From the NCBI GenBank assembly GCA_017428325.1, contig JAFRRA010000005.1, positions 252,007 to 316,006 on the forward strand: a stretch of 64,000 nt of DNA, read 5' to 3'. A model generated the notes under the pieces. It did no database searches. It saw only the letters and a program-made list of their open reading frames with translations, and was not told where the DNA came from. The translations under genes were made by a program, and so were the position numbers. Positions 16,981 to 25,230 of the stretch are shown one piece after another. This stretch comes from Bacteroidales bacterium. Lineage in GTDB: Bacteria > Bacteroidota > Bacteroidia > Bacteroidales > UBA932. Position 1 is the stretch's first letter, and each line of letters begins with the position of its first letter.

Positions 16981-18447
16981 ATGGGAGCAACAGCAGACAG
17001 ATACAGCAGAATGGTCAAGATGCTCAAGCTGAGCGACGGCACCAAGGGAGTGCTGCACAAGTTCGCACTCCAACTGGCGGCATATCTTCAAGGTTACAAT
17101 ACCTCCGGACTCACAGAGGCCCAGAAATCCGGCATTGTCGCTGACAGGTTCTATCTTGACGACCTGATTACCAACACCGACGGAGACGGCAATGCCGTAT
17201 TTGTCGGGCGTGTAATAAAAGATTCCGATAACTATAACCACCATGGCACTGGGCGCATAGGCAAGAAATGGCAGAAGGATGACGCTGGAAGGCTCTTCAA
17301 CCTGCTCAATGATGCGGGCCTGAATACCAAGCCTCACGCAGAGTTCTCCGGCAATATAATAGCCGCATACACAAACTACATCAAGATTCTGTGCAACTTA
17401 GATTCCGCTTATTATGTAGCCACAGACAAATTTACCATAGACATATATACTGTAACCAACGATGTTGAGACCTGGATTCATAGTGTAGATCTCGCTGTCA
17501 GCGACGCTACTGACCGCAGATATCTTCCGGCACAGTCTCACCTCTCCCAGTTCGTAGCCAAGATAAGAGACCTGGGCGGTGTGTCTGCCGGAACAGCTAT
17601 TCGGTTAAAGATATCTGCAACTAACTCGGAAGGAACATACATCAACCCCACGCATAAGGAGACCACTCTGCAGGCAGCCATGTCTTTCATACAGGTCTAT
17701 TACTTCCAAACGCAACCGGACTTTGTGAACACAGATCCGACGACAGGAACGCCTTATGTCATGCTCATATCCAGAGATATGTACGCTCAGGGTAGTTCTC
17801 AGGGAGTCGGTTCCGGCGGAGTGTTGCACAGGCTCTTCGTGGATACTGGGGCAGGAGACCCTATGGCCGGTGCAATAGCCAATTCAGAAAGGTTGCAGGG
17901 TGCAGCATTGATGTCTGGAGAGACAGTGGAAGACGCTTATGACAAGGCCCTCTCTGACCTTCCTGCTGGATTCTACTATGGAGTGCCGTACAAGGATTTC
18001 GAGGGGTCGGAAGGATTTGCCTATGTGCAGGTAGTGGACAGCAATCACCTTAAATGGTATGCCAACCGTTATGCTCCTGTCGTGCCTACAGCATTCACGG
18101 TAATTATCACCTTCTCCGGAACCTATGATACAACGCTCCAGAAATACTATGTGGATGTCAATGCACAGATCAGCGGCACGATACCTAACGGTGGAGTGCT
18201 TATCACTACCATTGTCTGCACTGGAATCAGCCAACAGAACGAACCAGTCGGGATACAGTTCGGAGGACCGATTTCGGCAAGAATCACCGGCTCTTCACCT
18301 GTGAAGCTCAACAGCGAATCCATTGAATGCGAAGACGGTGCTTTCTTCCAGAGTTATGGTACTTACGGAAGCCCCGCTTCCACTACAGACAACTATGTAA
18401 CAGAAGGAAACATTCATGTTAACTCTACAACTATTCCACACGCCTAA
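16981..18447 (+). CDS. Phage tail-associated structural protein, unknown family
   Basis: 488 residues from the ATG at 16981, 7 bases after the fibre stop. The N-terminal ~110 residues are helical (RMVKMLKLSDGTKGVLHKFA), and the rest is beta-rich with Ser/Thr/Gly-rich strands, without signal peptide or membrane segment. Its place after the fibre suggests a second fibre, tip or receptor-binding protein. I see no chaperone autocleavage or enzyme motif. An earlier in-frame ATG overlaps the fibre end and was not used. Confidence 0.6.
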   Translation: MGATADRYSRMVKMLKLSDGTKGVLHKFALQLAAYLQGYNTSGLTEAQKSGIVADRFYLDDLITNTDGDGNAVFVGRVIKDSDNYNHHGTGRIGKKWQKDDAGRLFNLLNDAGLNTKPHAEFSGNIIAAYTNYIKILCNLDSAYYVATDKFTIDIYTVTNDVETWIHSVDLAVSDATDRRYLPAQSHLSQFVAKIRDLGGVSAGTAIRLKISATNSEGTYINPTHKETTLQAAMSFIQVYYFQTQPDFVNTDPTTGTPYVMLISRDMYAQGSSQGVGSGGVLHRLFVDTGAGDPMAGAIANSERLQGAALMSGETVEDAYDKALSDLPAGFYYGVPYKDFEGSEGFAYVQVVDSNHLKWYANRYAPVVPTAFTVIITFSGTYDTTLQKYYVDVNAQISGTIPNGGVLITTIVCTGISQQNEPVGIQFGGPISARITGSSPVKLNSESIECEDGAFFQSYGTYGSPASTTDNYVTEGNIHVNSTTIPHA

Positions 18448-18472
18448 TTCATTAACCAAATAATTTACTATT

Positions 18473-18796
18473 ATGCTTAACATCAATTCAAAAGAAACAA
18501 GAGTCAATGCCTCCTATGAAGAAGAGGTGCTCAAGACCAACAACTTCTCAGCAACGCTGAATTCAGAAGGCAAGGTAACAGAAATCAACACCGCTCAGGT
18601 GTACCTGAAAGAGACCGATGAGAACGTTGGAAACATTTCCATGTCCGTTGACTATTCCGGAAGAAAGTCCAGGACAATAAACATCGATCCAGCTAAGGAC
18701 AGTTATTCAGTCCAGGCTTATGCTCTCATAGATGAGATTGTAGCAGCTATCGAGACCGAGATTGCAGGCAATGGAGTAGAAATCGAGGAGGCATAA
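18473..18796 (+). CDS. Small phage protein, unknown
   Basis: 107 residues, rich in Glu, Asn and Ser, with no membrane segment. It starts 25 bases after the previous gene, and the next gene begins 3 bases after its stop. The sequence (KTNNFSATLNSEGKVTEINT) suggests a small beta domain followed by a helix (YALIDEIVAAIETEIAG). No family recognised. Its position at the end of the late operon is compatible with a minor tail or accessory role. Confidence 0.6.
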   Translation: MLNINSKETRVNASYEEEVLKTNNFSATLNSEGKVTEINTAQVYLKETDENVGNISMSVDYSGRKSRTINIDPAKDSYSVQAYALIDEIVAAIETEIAGNGVEIEEA

Positions 18797-18799
18797 CTC

Positions 18800-19273
18800 A
18801 TGAAGCGCATAGATGCAGTTACGATGTACAATGTTCTGGTGCAGATCCAGGACAAGAACAAGATCAGCGAATCGAAGATTCGAGTAGCTCTCATTCAGAA
18901 CCTCCTTAGCACAAAGAAGATTGCTGAAGAGAACGATGAGTATCTGAAGAATCTGAGAGAGCAGTACAAGACCGAGGACTCCGAAAAGATTTCCAAGGCC
19001 ATAGCTGATCTTATTCAGCAGCACTCCTCTGCCACTAAGCCTGAAGATAAGGCTATTCTCAAGGCTAAGATTAACGGAGAACAGACGAGACTTGACGAAT
19101 ACTTTGCACCTTTCCAGGAAGAGTGGAGTAAGATTGTCAAAGAGCATGAGCAGGAAGATGTTCCGGTAAAACTTGCTAAGGTTTCCCTGTCTGCCTTGGA
19201 TTCTGCAACCGCTGAAATGCAACTGTCTATGGCTGCCTTTGCTGCACTGGAGCCGATGTTAAAGACCGATTAA
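18800..19273 (+). CDS. Helical phage protein, unknown
   Basis: 157 residues, mostly charged helix with coiled-coil character, no signal or membrane segment. It is the last plus-strand gene before the probable prophage edge, and two hairpins follow its stop. The protein resembles small fibre-assembly or accessory proteins only in composition; I do not recognise a family. Confidence 0.6.
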   Translation: MKRIDAVTMYNVLVQIQDKNKISESKIRVALIQNLLSTKKIAEENDEYLKNLREQYKTEDSEKISKAIADLIQQHSSATKPEDKAILKAKINGEQTRLDEYFAPFQEEWSKIVKEHEQEDVPVKLAKVSLSALDSATAEMQLSMAAFAALEPMLKTD

Positions 19274-19285
19274 AGTGCTTTTCAA

Positions 19286-19350
19286 CACCATTGAAATGGT
19301 GGTAGCGTAAAGAAAAAAGTGTACATTTGGATTTACAAATGTGCACTTTT
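19286..19350 (+). terminator. Two hairpins at the prophage right edge
   Basis: Hairpin 1 is CACCATT-GA-AATGGTG at 19286-19301. Hairpin 2 is a 15-bp stem with one G-U pair and a six-base loop at 19315-19350, followed by an interrupted T run. They end the phage late transcript. Hairpin 2 contains TGTACA and TGTGCA near its two sides, which could also belong to a transposable-phage end, but I see no partner end to compare. Confidence 0.6.
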
Positions 19351-19379
19351 CGTTTTTCCGATTATAAAAGTTAATTTAT

Positions 19380-19387
19380 TATTTTTG
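19380..19387 (+). promoter_or_regulatory. Minus-7 promoter element (TATTTTTG)
   Basis: Matches the Bacteroidota consensus TAnnTTTG and lies 18 bases before the ATG at 19406. No clear TTG box at the usual upstream distance, so it is only a candidate. Confidence 0.4.
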
Positions 19388-19405
19388 TCAATCAATATTC
19401 AGGCA

Positions 19406-20017
19406 ATGAAGATCAACCCTCCAAAATTCATAAGAAGGATGTTCCCGAGTTTCATCTGGGACCTTCCGAACGACAGGAACGAGGTGTATCTTACATTCGA
19501 TGACGGACCAAGGCCTGAAGTCACGCCATGGGTCCTTGACCAGCTGGACAAATACGGTGCCAAGGCGACTTTCTTCTGCATAGGGAAGAACGTGGAGATG
19601 TTCCCGGAGCTTTTTGAGGAAATCAAGGCCAGAGGCCACGCTGTGGGCAATCATTCCTACAGCCATGTAAAGGGATGGGGCATGAAGACAGGGGATTATG
19701 TCCGTGATATAGACATTGCGGGAGACCTGATCCATTCCAACCTTTTCCGTCCCCCGTATGCCCGCATCGGGCCTAATCAGGCGAGGGTTCTGGCTGAAAG
19801 GTACCGCCACATTATGTGGACAATCATAAGCCGGGACTACAGCAAGCATATTAACGGACAGCAGTGCATAAAGAATGTGGTGCCACATCTGGAGAGTGGG
19901 GCGATAATAGCGTTCCACGATTCCATAAAATGCGCCCGCAACCTTTGGGTGGCCCTGCCGGAAGTTCTGAAGGCCATCTATGACAAAGGTCTTCATTCCA
20001 ATAAGATAGAACTGTAA
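19406..20017 (+). CDS. Polysaccharide deacetylase (NodB fold)
   Basis: 203 residues from the ATG at 19406. All NodB motifs are present: TFDDGP with the catalytic Asp and metal Asp, GNHSYSH with the two metal His, RPPYARIG, and IIAFHDS near the C-terminus. These enzymes remove N-acetyl groups from sugars such as GlcNAc in peptidoglycan or other glycans. There is no signal peptide, so in this form it is predicted cytoplasmic or exported by another route. purD starts 14 bases after its stop. Substrate is not readable from sequence. It is the first host-type gene after the prophage. Confidence 0.88.
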   Translation: MKINPPKFIRRMFPSFIWDLPNDRNEVYLTFDDGPRPEVTPWVLDQLDKYGAKATFFCIGKNVEMFPELFEEIKARGHAVGNHSYSHVKGWGMKTGDYVRDIDIAGDLIHSNLFRPPYARIGPNQARVLAERYRHIMWTIISRDYSKHINGQQCIKNVVPHLESGAIIAFHDSIKCARNLWVALPEVLKAIYDKGLHSNKIEL

Positions 20018-20031
20018 TTCAGCTCAGTGAT

Positions 20032-21363
20032 ATGAAAGCACTTGTTTTGGGCGGCGGAGGCCGCGAGCACGCAATAGCCTGGAAGATAAGGCAGAGCTGG
20101 GATTGCGATGCGGTTTTCGCAATGCCGGGAAACCCAGGTACAGCACAGCTTGGAAAGAACCTGGCTGGAAATCCGGGAGATTTCATTCAGGTCAGGCAGG
20201 CGGTGCTGGACAATTCCATAGATATTGTTGTAGTAGGACCAGAGGAACCGCTAGTGAAGGGTCTGAGAGACCGCTTTGAGGAAGATCCGGCCCTGAAGGG
20301 AGTAATGTTCGTGGGCCCGGGTTCCGCAGGAGCGGCGCTGGAAGGCAGCAAGCAGTTTGCAAAGGAATTCATGCGCAGGCATGGCATACCTACGGCGGCA
20401 TTCGGTAGTTTCACTTCAGATAGAATCGCCGAGGCAAAAGATTTCCTGAAAAGCCTCAAGCCTCCGTATGTGCTTAAGGCAGATGGCCTTGCAGGGGGCA
20501 AGGGAGTTTTGATCTGCAGCAGTCTGGAGGAGGCTTTCTCTGAACTGGAGCAGATGCTGGGAGGGAAATTCGGCAAAGCGTCATCCACGGTAGTGATTGA
20601 GGAGTTCCTCTCCGGAATCGAGGTCTCCGTGTTCATACTCACGGACGGTAAAAGTTATCTCCTCCTTCCGGAGGCCAAGGATTACAAGAGGATCGGAGAC
20701 GGGGACACGGGGCTCAATACCGGCGGAATGGGAGCTGTCTCTCCGGTTCCTTTCGTGGATGAAGAGTTCAAAGGTAAGGTTGCCGGAAGAATCATAGAAC
20801 CGACACTGAAGGGGCTTTCAGAAGAAGGAATCCCTTACAATGGTTTCATATTCCTGGGGCTTATGAACTGCGGAGGAGACCCGTATGTTATAGAATACAA
20901 TGTCAGGATGGGGGATCCTGAAACCGAGGCCGTAATGACCAGGATAGACTCGGACCTGCTCAGCCATCTGTGCGCCTGCGCAAAAGGTACGCTGGGGGAG
21001 GAGAAACTGGAGATATCGGACGAAGCCGCGCTTACTGTCATGTGCGTAAGCGGCGGATATCCCGGAAGTTATCCAAAGGGTAAGGCCATAACAGGAGATC
21101 CTGTGCTGTTCAGCAATTCCTATTCCGGACCGGTCAAGGTCTTCCACAGCGGAACCGCAGAATCTCAGGAAGGCATACTGACGACTTCAGGCGGAAGAGT
21201 GCTGGCGGTTACTGCCAACAGCCCGCTGGAAAAGTCTGTGAAGCGCACCATTGAAGAGGGCCGCTCACTGGCGTACGGAATCGCCGAGAGAATCTCTTTC
21301 GAAGGCAAGTATTTCAGGAAGGACATCGGTCTGGACATCATCCGGTATACAGAAGAGAAATGA
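20032..21363 (+). CDS. purD: Phosphoribosylamine-glycine ligase (GAR synthetase)
   Basis: 443 residues. The protein couples glycine to 5-phosphoribosylamine with ATP in the second step of purine synthesis. It shows the N-terminal fold LVLGGGGREHAIAWK, the ATP-grasp region VLKADGLAGGKGV, and the signature FNVRMGDPETEAV-type segment (here YNVRMGDPETEAVM). The length is normal. Its stop overlaps the start of the next gene (ATGA at 21360-21363), so the two are coupled. purM is 6 kb downstream, not in the same operon. Confidence 0.96.
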   Translation: MKALVLGGGGREHAIAWKIRQSWDCDAVFAMPGNPGTAQLGKNLAGNPGDFIQVRQAVLDNSIDIVVVGPEEPLVKGLRDRFEEDPALKGVMFVGPGSAGAALEGSKQFAKEFMRRHGIPTAAFGSFTSDRIAEAKDFLKSLKPPYVLKADGLAGGKGVLICSSLEEAFSELEQMLGGKFGKASSTVVIEEFLSGIEVSVFILTDGKSYLLLPEAKDYKRIGDGDTGLNTGGMGAVSPVPFVDEEFKGKVAGRIIEPTLKGLSEEGIPYNGFIFLGLMNCGGDPYVIEYNVRMGDPETEAVMTRIDSDLLSHLCACAKGTLGEEKLEISDEAALTVMCVSGGYPGSYPKGKAITGDPVLFSNSYSGPVKVFHSGTAESQEGILTTSGGRVLAVTANSPLEKSVKRTIEEGRSLAYGIAERISFEGKYFRKDIGLDIIRYTEEK

Positions 21364-22298
21364 CATCAGCCCAGAGGATTGACGCGCTTGGAAGATACAA
21401 CAGGATAGCCTTGTATCTTGTGACTGCTTTCCTGCTGGCATCGTCATTCTTCATCCGTTTCTCTCCGGCTTCCTTCTTTGGACTGAAGACATCATACACT
21501 ATGCCTCTTGGCATATTGATGTGCATAGTCCTTCTGCTTACGGTTTACATTATTTCTGAACCGGTGCTTCCGGCCTACAGGGACCGCATAACGGCTGTTA
21601 TCATGAGTGCGGCGCTGCTGTTTGCCTGCCCTGGCGCATTGAGCGCAAGTTTCATACACATAGCCGCCATAGCTCTGCTCTGGGCCCAGTTCTGCATGCT
21701 TAAGGAGCAGTATTTCACCGCGTTCTTCCTGATGGCGCTGTCTTCTATGTTCTTTCCTCCAGTAGTCTGGATAGCGCTGCTGGTGATTATCCTGATGCTT
21801 GCATCCGGCCTGAACGATACGGTCAGGAACCTGATAAAGTTCACAGGTGGCTTTGCCGTCCCTTATATACTGCTGATGGGAGTGGCATATATTATTGGCT
21901 ACGACATAGTTGCCGCCCTGAAAGACATTTACTCGGCGATGACAACCGTCTACTATGACTTCTTCTCCCTAGATATCCCGATGCTGTTCCTGCTGCTGTG
22001 CATTATCATTACGCTGCTGCACGCGATTATCCTGTTTTCCAGCAAGATGAGGGAATACGGCATCGCTGAGGCCTATGCCCTTAAGATCCAGATCATAAAT
22101 GTGGTGGTGTGCGTCGCCGAGGTAATACTCTTTTCTTCCACGTCGGAGCATCCTGTGGCGCTGCTGGCCTGCTGCCCGTCCGGTATCCTTCTGGCAAGGT
22201 ATTTCTCGCAATACGGGGCAAAGGCTTTCCTCAGGATAGAGATCGTAATACTGTTGTGCGCGCTGGTTATTTCCAGACTTGGTAATTTCATTGTTTAA
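21360..22298 (+). CDS. Polytopic inner-membrane protein, unknown family
   Basis: 312 residues with about eight to ten membrane segments (for example ITAVIMSAALLFACPGALSA, FFPPVVWIALLVIILMLASG, FLLLCIIITLLHAIILFSS). It begins 4 bases inside the end of purD, so it is translated with it. The loops are short and poor in recognisable motifs. Bacteroidota have many such orphan membrane proteins of about this size; I do not assign a transport or enzyme function. A promoter for the next gene overlaps its 3' end. Confidence 0.75.
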   Translation: MTSAQRIDALGRYNRIALYLVTAFLLASSFFIRFSPASFFGLKTSYTMPLGILMCIVLLLTVYIISEPVLPAYRDRITAVIMSAALLFACPGALSASFIHIAAIALLWAQFCMLKEQYFTAFFLMALSSMFFPPVVWIALLVIILMLASGLNDTVRNLIKFTGGFAVPYILLMGVAYIIGYDIVAALKDIYSAMTTVYYDFFSLDIPMLFLLLCIIITLLHAIILFSSKMREYGIAEAYALKIQIINVVVCVAEVILFSSTSEHPVALLACCPSGILLARYFSQYGAKAFLRIEIVILLCALVISRLGNFIV

Positions 22299-22309
22299 GA
22301 CTACATTTG
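22279..22309 (+). promoter_or_regulatory. Promoter of the D,D-peptidase gene
   Basis: TTG at 22279-22281 and TACATTTG at 22302-22309 are separated by 20 bases, matching the Bacteroidota promoter (TTG, 19-21 bp, TAnnTTTG). The ATG at 22331 follows about 15 bases after the expected start of transcription. Confidence 0.6.
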
Positions 22310-22330
22310 AACTTCAATATCAAAAACCAT

Positions 22331-23815
22331 ATGAAAAAGATCATCTCATCTCTTGCGGTTGCCTGCGCTCTGGCGGTCCTTGCACCGGCTAACTTATTTG
22401 CACAGGCTAAATCGGCCTATACTCCTCAGGAATACATTGACAAAGTCCTCAAGAAGGACGCTAACTACCTGAATGCTGTAGCCGCCATCAAGGCAGTGGA
22501 CAAGAACGGCAAGACTGTGGCTGAATGGAATTCCAACCTTCCTGTCCTTACCGCATCAACCCTCAAGACCATAACCTGTGGAATGGCTCTGGCCTATCTG
22601 GGAGAGGACTACAAGTTTTCCACTTCTCTCAAATACAGCGGAACCGTAAAGGACGGAACCCTTTTCGGAGACCTCTGGATAGTTGGCGGCGGAGACCCTA
22701 CACTGGGTTCAGAGGATGGCGTGGGTTATCCGATAGATTCCATTTTCGGTGTGTGGACAACTGCTATGAAAGATTTGGGAATCAAGAAAATACAGGGTAA
22801 TATCGTTGTAGATGACAGTTACCTGGCCCGAGAGGTGATCCCTTCTTCCTGGGCTTGGGGAAACATCGGATATGACTATGGTTCAGCTCCAAGCGGCCTG
22901 CCTTTCCACGAGGATGTCCAGAACGCAAGGATTATTCCTGGAAAGAAAGAAGGGGAAAAGCCTCAGGTGATTGTGCTCTATCCCCAGATTCCTGGTTTCA
23001 AGTACATCAACGACCTTACAACAGGCCCGGCAAAGAGCGGAGACTGGAGCGAATACAATTGTTCTGACCTTGCAAGGGTGGGCAAATTCACCGGCAGTGT
23101 TCCTGTAGACAGGGATACTATCTACAGCACCATTTCCAACAAGTTCGCATATATTTCCTGCGGTGCGGCATTCAGGGATTTTGCACTGTCCCAGGGCTTT
23201 ACCATCGGTCCGGATATCATTCCTGTTGAGGATGCGGAAAAGGCTGACCTCACTGAAATCTCCACGACCTATTCTCCTGAACTTTGGAAAATCGTGGGCA
23301 GAACCCTACTGGTAAGCGACAATTTCTATGCCGAGACCCTTTTCAAGACTTTGGGAAAGAAGATGTTCGGAGACGGTTCCTACTCGGCTTCCAAGAAGGC
23401 GGCGCGCAAGATTCTGGATTCACTCGGAGTAAACCGTACGGGATATACCCAGGACGACGGCAGCGGACTCAGCCGCGAGAATTATGTCTCGCCTGAATTC
23501 TTCTGCAACTTCTACACTGTCATGACTAAGCAGCCTTGCTTCGACAAGTTTGTCGAGGCGTTCCCTTATCCGACGGTCGGAACTTTGCGCAATGTGCTCA
23601 CTGACAAGAAAAAGTTCAATCCTGACGTAGCCGCCGGGGTTCACGCCAAGAGCGGAAGCCTGAGCTGTGTCAAGACCTATGCCGGATATGTTTATGCAGG
23701 TCCAAGGCACGGACTCATTAAATTTGCGATACTTGTAAACAATTACGCTTGCCCTACACGTGAAATCCAGAAGCATCTGGAAGGTTTCATGTACTCCCTG
23801 GCAAGTGCAGAATGA
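22331..23815 (+). CDS. dacB: D-alanyl-D-alanine carboxypeptidase/endopeptidase, PBP4 type
   Basis: 494 residues with an N-terminal signal peptide (MKKIISSLAVACALAVLAPA, cut near FAQAKS). The family S13 motifs are visible: SxxK as STLK (preceded by LTA), SxN as SDN in LLVSDNFYAE, and the KTG-like KSG in HAKSGSLS. The enzyme removes the terminal D-Ala of peptidoglycan stems and cuts cross-links in the periplasm. The long insert between the S-x-x-K and SDN motifs is usual for PBP4. I chose the ATG at 22331 for its signal peptide; the ATG at 22307 would fall on the promoter. Confidence 0.9.
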   Translation: MKKIISSLAVACALAVLAPANLFAQAKSAYTPQEYIDKVLKKDANYLNAVAAIKAVDKNGKTVAEWNSNLPVLTASTLKTITCGMALAYLGEDYKFSTSLKYSGTVKDGTLFGDLWIVGGGDPTLGSEDGVGYPIDSIFGVWTTAMKDLGIKKIQGNIVVDDSYLAREVIPSSWAWGNIGYDYGSAPSGLPFHEDVQNARIIPGKKEGEKPQVIVLYPQIPGFKYINDLTTGPAKSGDWSEYNCSDLARVGKFTGSVPVDRDTIYSTISNKFAYISCGAAFRDFALSQGFTIGPDIIPVEDAEKADLTEISTTYSPELWKIVGRTLLVSDNFYAETLFKTLGKKMFGDGSYSASKKAARKILDSLGVNRTGYTQDDGSGLSRENYVSPEFFCNFYTVMTKQPCFDKFVEAFPYPTVGTLRNVLTDKKKFNPDVAAGVHAKSGSLSCVKTYAGYVYAGPRHGLIKFAILVNNYACPTREIQKHLEGFMYSLASAE

Positions 23816-23861
23816 GAATAGATAACCAATAAATATAAAATTACTAAACAGACATAAGATT

Positions 23862-25058
23862 ATGTTAACTCTTTCACAGAAAGCAATGGAAATGCCTGCT
23901 TCTCCTATCAGGAAGCTGGTGCCGTACGCCGAGGCAGCTAAGAAAAGGGGTGTGAAGGTTTTCCACCTGAATATCGGACAGCCGGATATCGACTCTCCGG
24001 AGTGTGTAATGGAGGCTATCCGCAATATCCGCCTCAATAACCTGGCATACGCCAACTCTGGAGGAATAGAGAGCTATCGCAAGGGCCTGGCAGGCTATTA
24101 CAACAAGATAGGTATAGATGTAGAGTCTTCAGACATAATTGTGACCACTTCCGGCAGCGAGGCCGTACTGTTCGCCATGGCAGTTCTCTGCGATCCGGGT
24201 GACGAGGTTGTGGTTATGGAGCCTTTCTACACCAATTACCGCGCATTCGCCGTCCAGACCGGTGTTACCCTGGTGCCTATCTCCACAAAGATAGACGACG
24301 GTTTCCAGGTTCCTCCTATCGAGGAGTTTGACAAATACATCACTCCAAAGACCAAGGCCATACTGATCTGCAACCCTGGCAACCCTACGGGAACGCTTTA
24401 TTCAAAGGAGAGCATGCTCAAGCTCGGAGAGATCGTGAAGAAGCACAACATTTACCTTCTCTCAGACGAGGTTTACAGGGAGTTCTGCTATTCTGACGAT
24501 CCTCATTTCTCCGCGATGCAGATTCCGGGACTGGAACAGAACGTATTGCTTCTTGACTCCGTATCAAAGCGTTACAGCATGTGCGGCGCCCGTATCGGCT
24601 GCATTGTAAGCAAGAACAAGGAGGTTATGGCGGCAATAATGAAGTTCGCGATGAGCCGTCTCTGCTCTCCTACCGTAGAGCAGATTGCCGCAGAGGCCGC
24701 ACTGGACACTCCGGCAGAGTACTTTGCACAGGTTAAGGCTGAGTATATCCACCGCAGGGATGTTATGTGCGACATGCTCAACAAGATTCCTGGAGTTTTC
24801 ACCCCTAAGCCAATGGGTGCTTTCTACACCATCGCAAGGCTTCCGGTTGATTCAGCCGAGAACTTTGCAAAGTGGATGCTGGAGGAATTCAACTACAACG
24901 GAGAGACCACTATGGTTGCCCCTGCAGCGGGATTCTACGCCAGCGAGGGCCGTGGCACAGATGAGGTCAGACTGGCTTACGTTCTCAAGGTTGAGGATAT
25001 CCAGCACGCCATCAAGTGCCTTGAGGAAGGCCTTAAGGTTTATCCTGGAAGAAAGTAA
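23862..25058 (+). CDS. PLP-dependent aminotransferase, class I/II
   Basis: 398 residues of fold type I. The PLP lysine is in DSVSKRYSMCGARIG. Other features are the N-terminal GQPDIDSPE motif, NPGNPTGTLYS for the cofactor and substrate region, and the C-terminal RLAYVL segment carrying the carboxylate-binding Arg. The family contains aspartate, aromatic and alanine aminotransferases, and the substrate is not fixed by sequence. A strong terminator follows at 25078-25115. It lies between a wall enzyme and glutamine synthetase, but I see no shared operon. Confidence 0.88.
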   Translation: MLTLSQKAMEMPASPIRKLVPYAEAAKKRGVKVFHLNIGQPDIDSPECVMEAIRNIRLNNLAYANSGGIESYRKGLAGYYNKIGIDVESSDIIVTTSGSEAVLFAMAVLCDPGDEVVVMEPFYTNYRAFAVQTGVTLVPISTKIDDGFQVPPIEEFDKYITPKTKAILICNPGNPTGTLYSKESMLKLGEIVKKHNIYLLSDEVYREFCYSDDPHFSAMQIPGLEQNVLLLDSVSKRYSMCGARIGCIVSKNKEVMAAIMKFAMSRLCSPTVEQIAAEAALDTPAEYFAQVKAEYIHRRDVMCDMLNKIPGVFTPKPMGAFYTIARLPVDSAENFAKWMLEEFNYNGETTMVAPAAGFYASEGRGTDEVRLAYVLKVEDIQHAIKCLEEGLKVYPGRK

Positions 25059-25077
25059 CCTGTATCGGGTAACAGGA

Positions 25078-25115
25078 AATAAGCCGTCGGAATTTTCCGC
25101 CGGCTTATTTTTTTT
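25078..25115 (+). terminator. Rho-independent terminator after aminotransferase gene
   Basis: Near-perfect stem AATAAGCCG-(inner CGG/CCG)-CGGCTTATT followed by a run of T. Ends 6 bases before the palindrome at 25121. Confidence 0.88.
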
Positions 25116-25120
25116 GCCAA

Positions 25121-25136
25121 AATATTCGCGAATATT
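25121..25136. promoter_or_regulatory. Perfect 16-bp palindrome upstream of glutamine synthetase
   Basis: AATATTCGCGAATATT is identical to its own complement. It lies between the aminotransferase terminator and the minus-7 element of the glutamine synthetase gene, 22 bases before that element. A binding site for a dimeric regulator of nitrogen assimilation is plausible but is inferred from position only. Confidence 0.5.
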
Positions 25137-25158
25137 CATAATTTTTGGAGAAAATACA

Positions 25159-25166
25159 TATATTTG
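25159..25166 (+). promoter_or_regulatory. Minus-7 element TATATTTG of the glutamine synthetase gene
   Basis: Fits TAnnTTTG and leaves a leader of about 58 bases before the ATG at 25231. No TTG box at the usual distance, so promoter strength may depend on an activator. Confidence 0.45.
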
Positions 25167-25230
25167 CGGTGCGCTTATGCGAAAATCAAGGTAATTTTTC
25201 CTAAAAATATATCAAAACACCATTTTTTTT

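Larger units (their letters stand above)
1..19350. mobile_element. Prophage, structural half, left part outside the window
   Basis: Terminase, prohead protease, capsid, amidase, tail tube, tail chaperone, tape measure, tail tip and fibre genes form one late-gene block. The terminase pair is on the minus strand and everything from 1868 to 19273 is on the plus strand, apart from one small antisense gene at 6599-6826. A fused protease/scaffold followed by a capsid resembles transposable Mu-like phages, but no transposase or integrase is visible, so that class is inference. The right edge is placed at the hairpins at 19286-19350, because host-type genes with a TAnnTTTG promoter start immediately after. 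The left edge is not in the window. Confidence 0.88.

Noticed and set aside
12669-18447. A diversity-generating retroelement acting on the fibre
   Set aside because: No reverse transcriptase or template/variable repeat pair is visible in the window; the fibre repeats differ at synonymous sites rather than at adenines.
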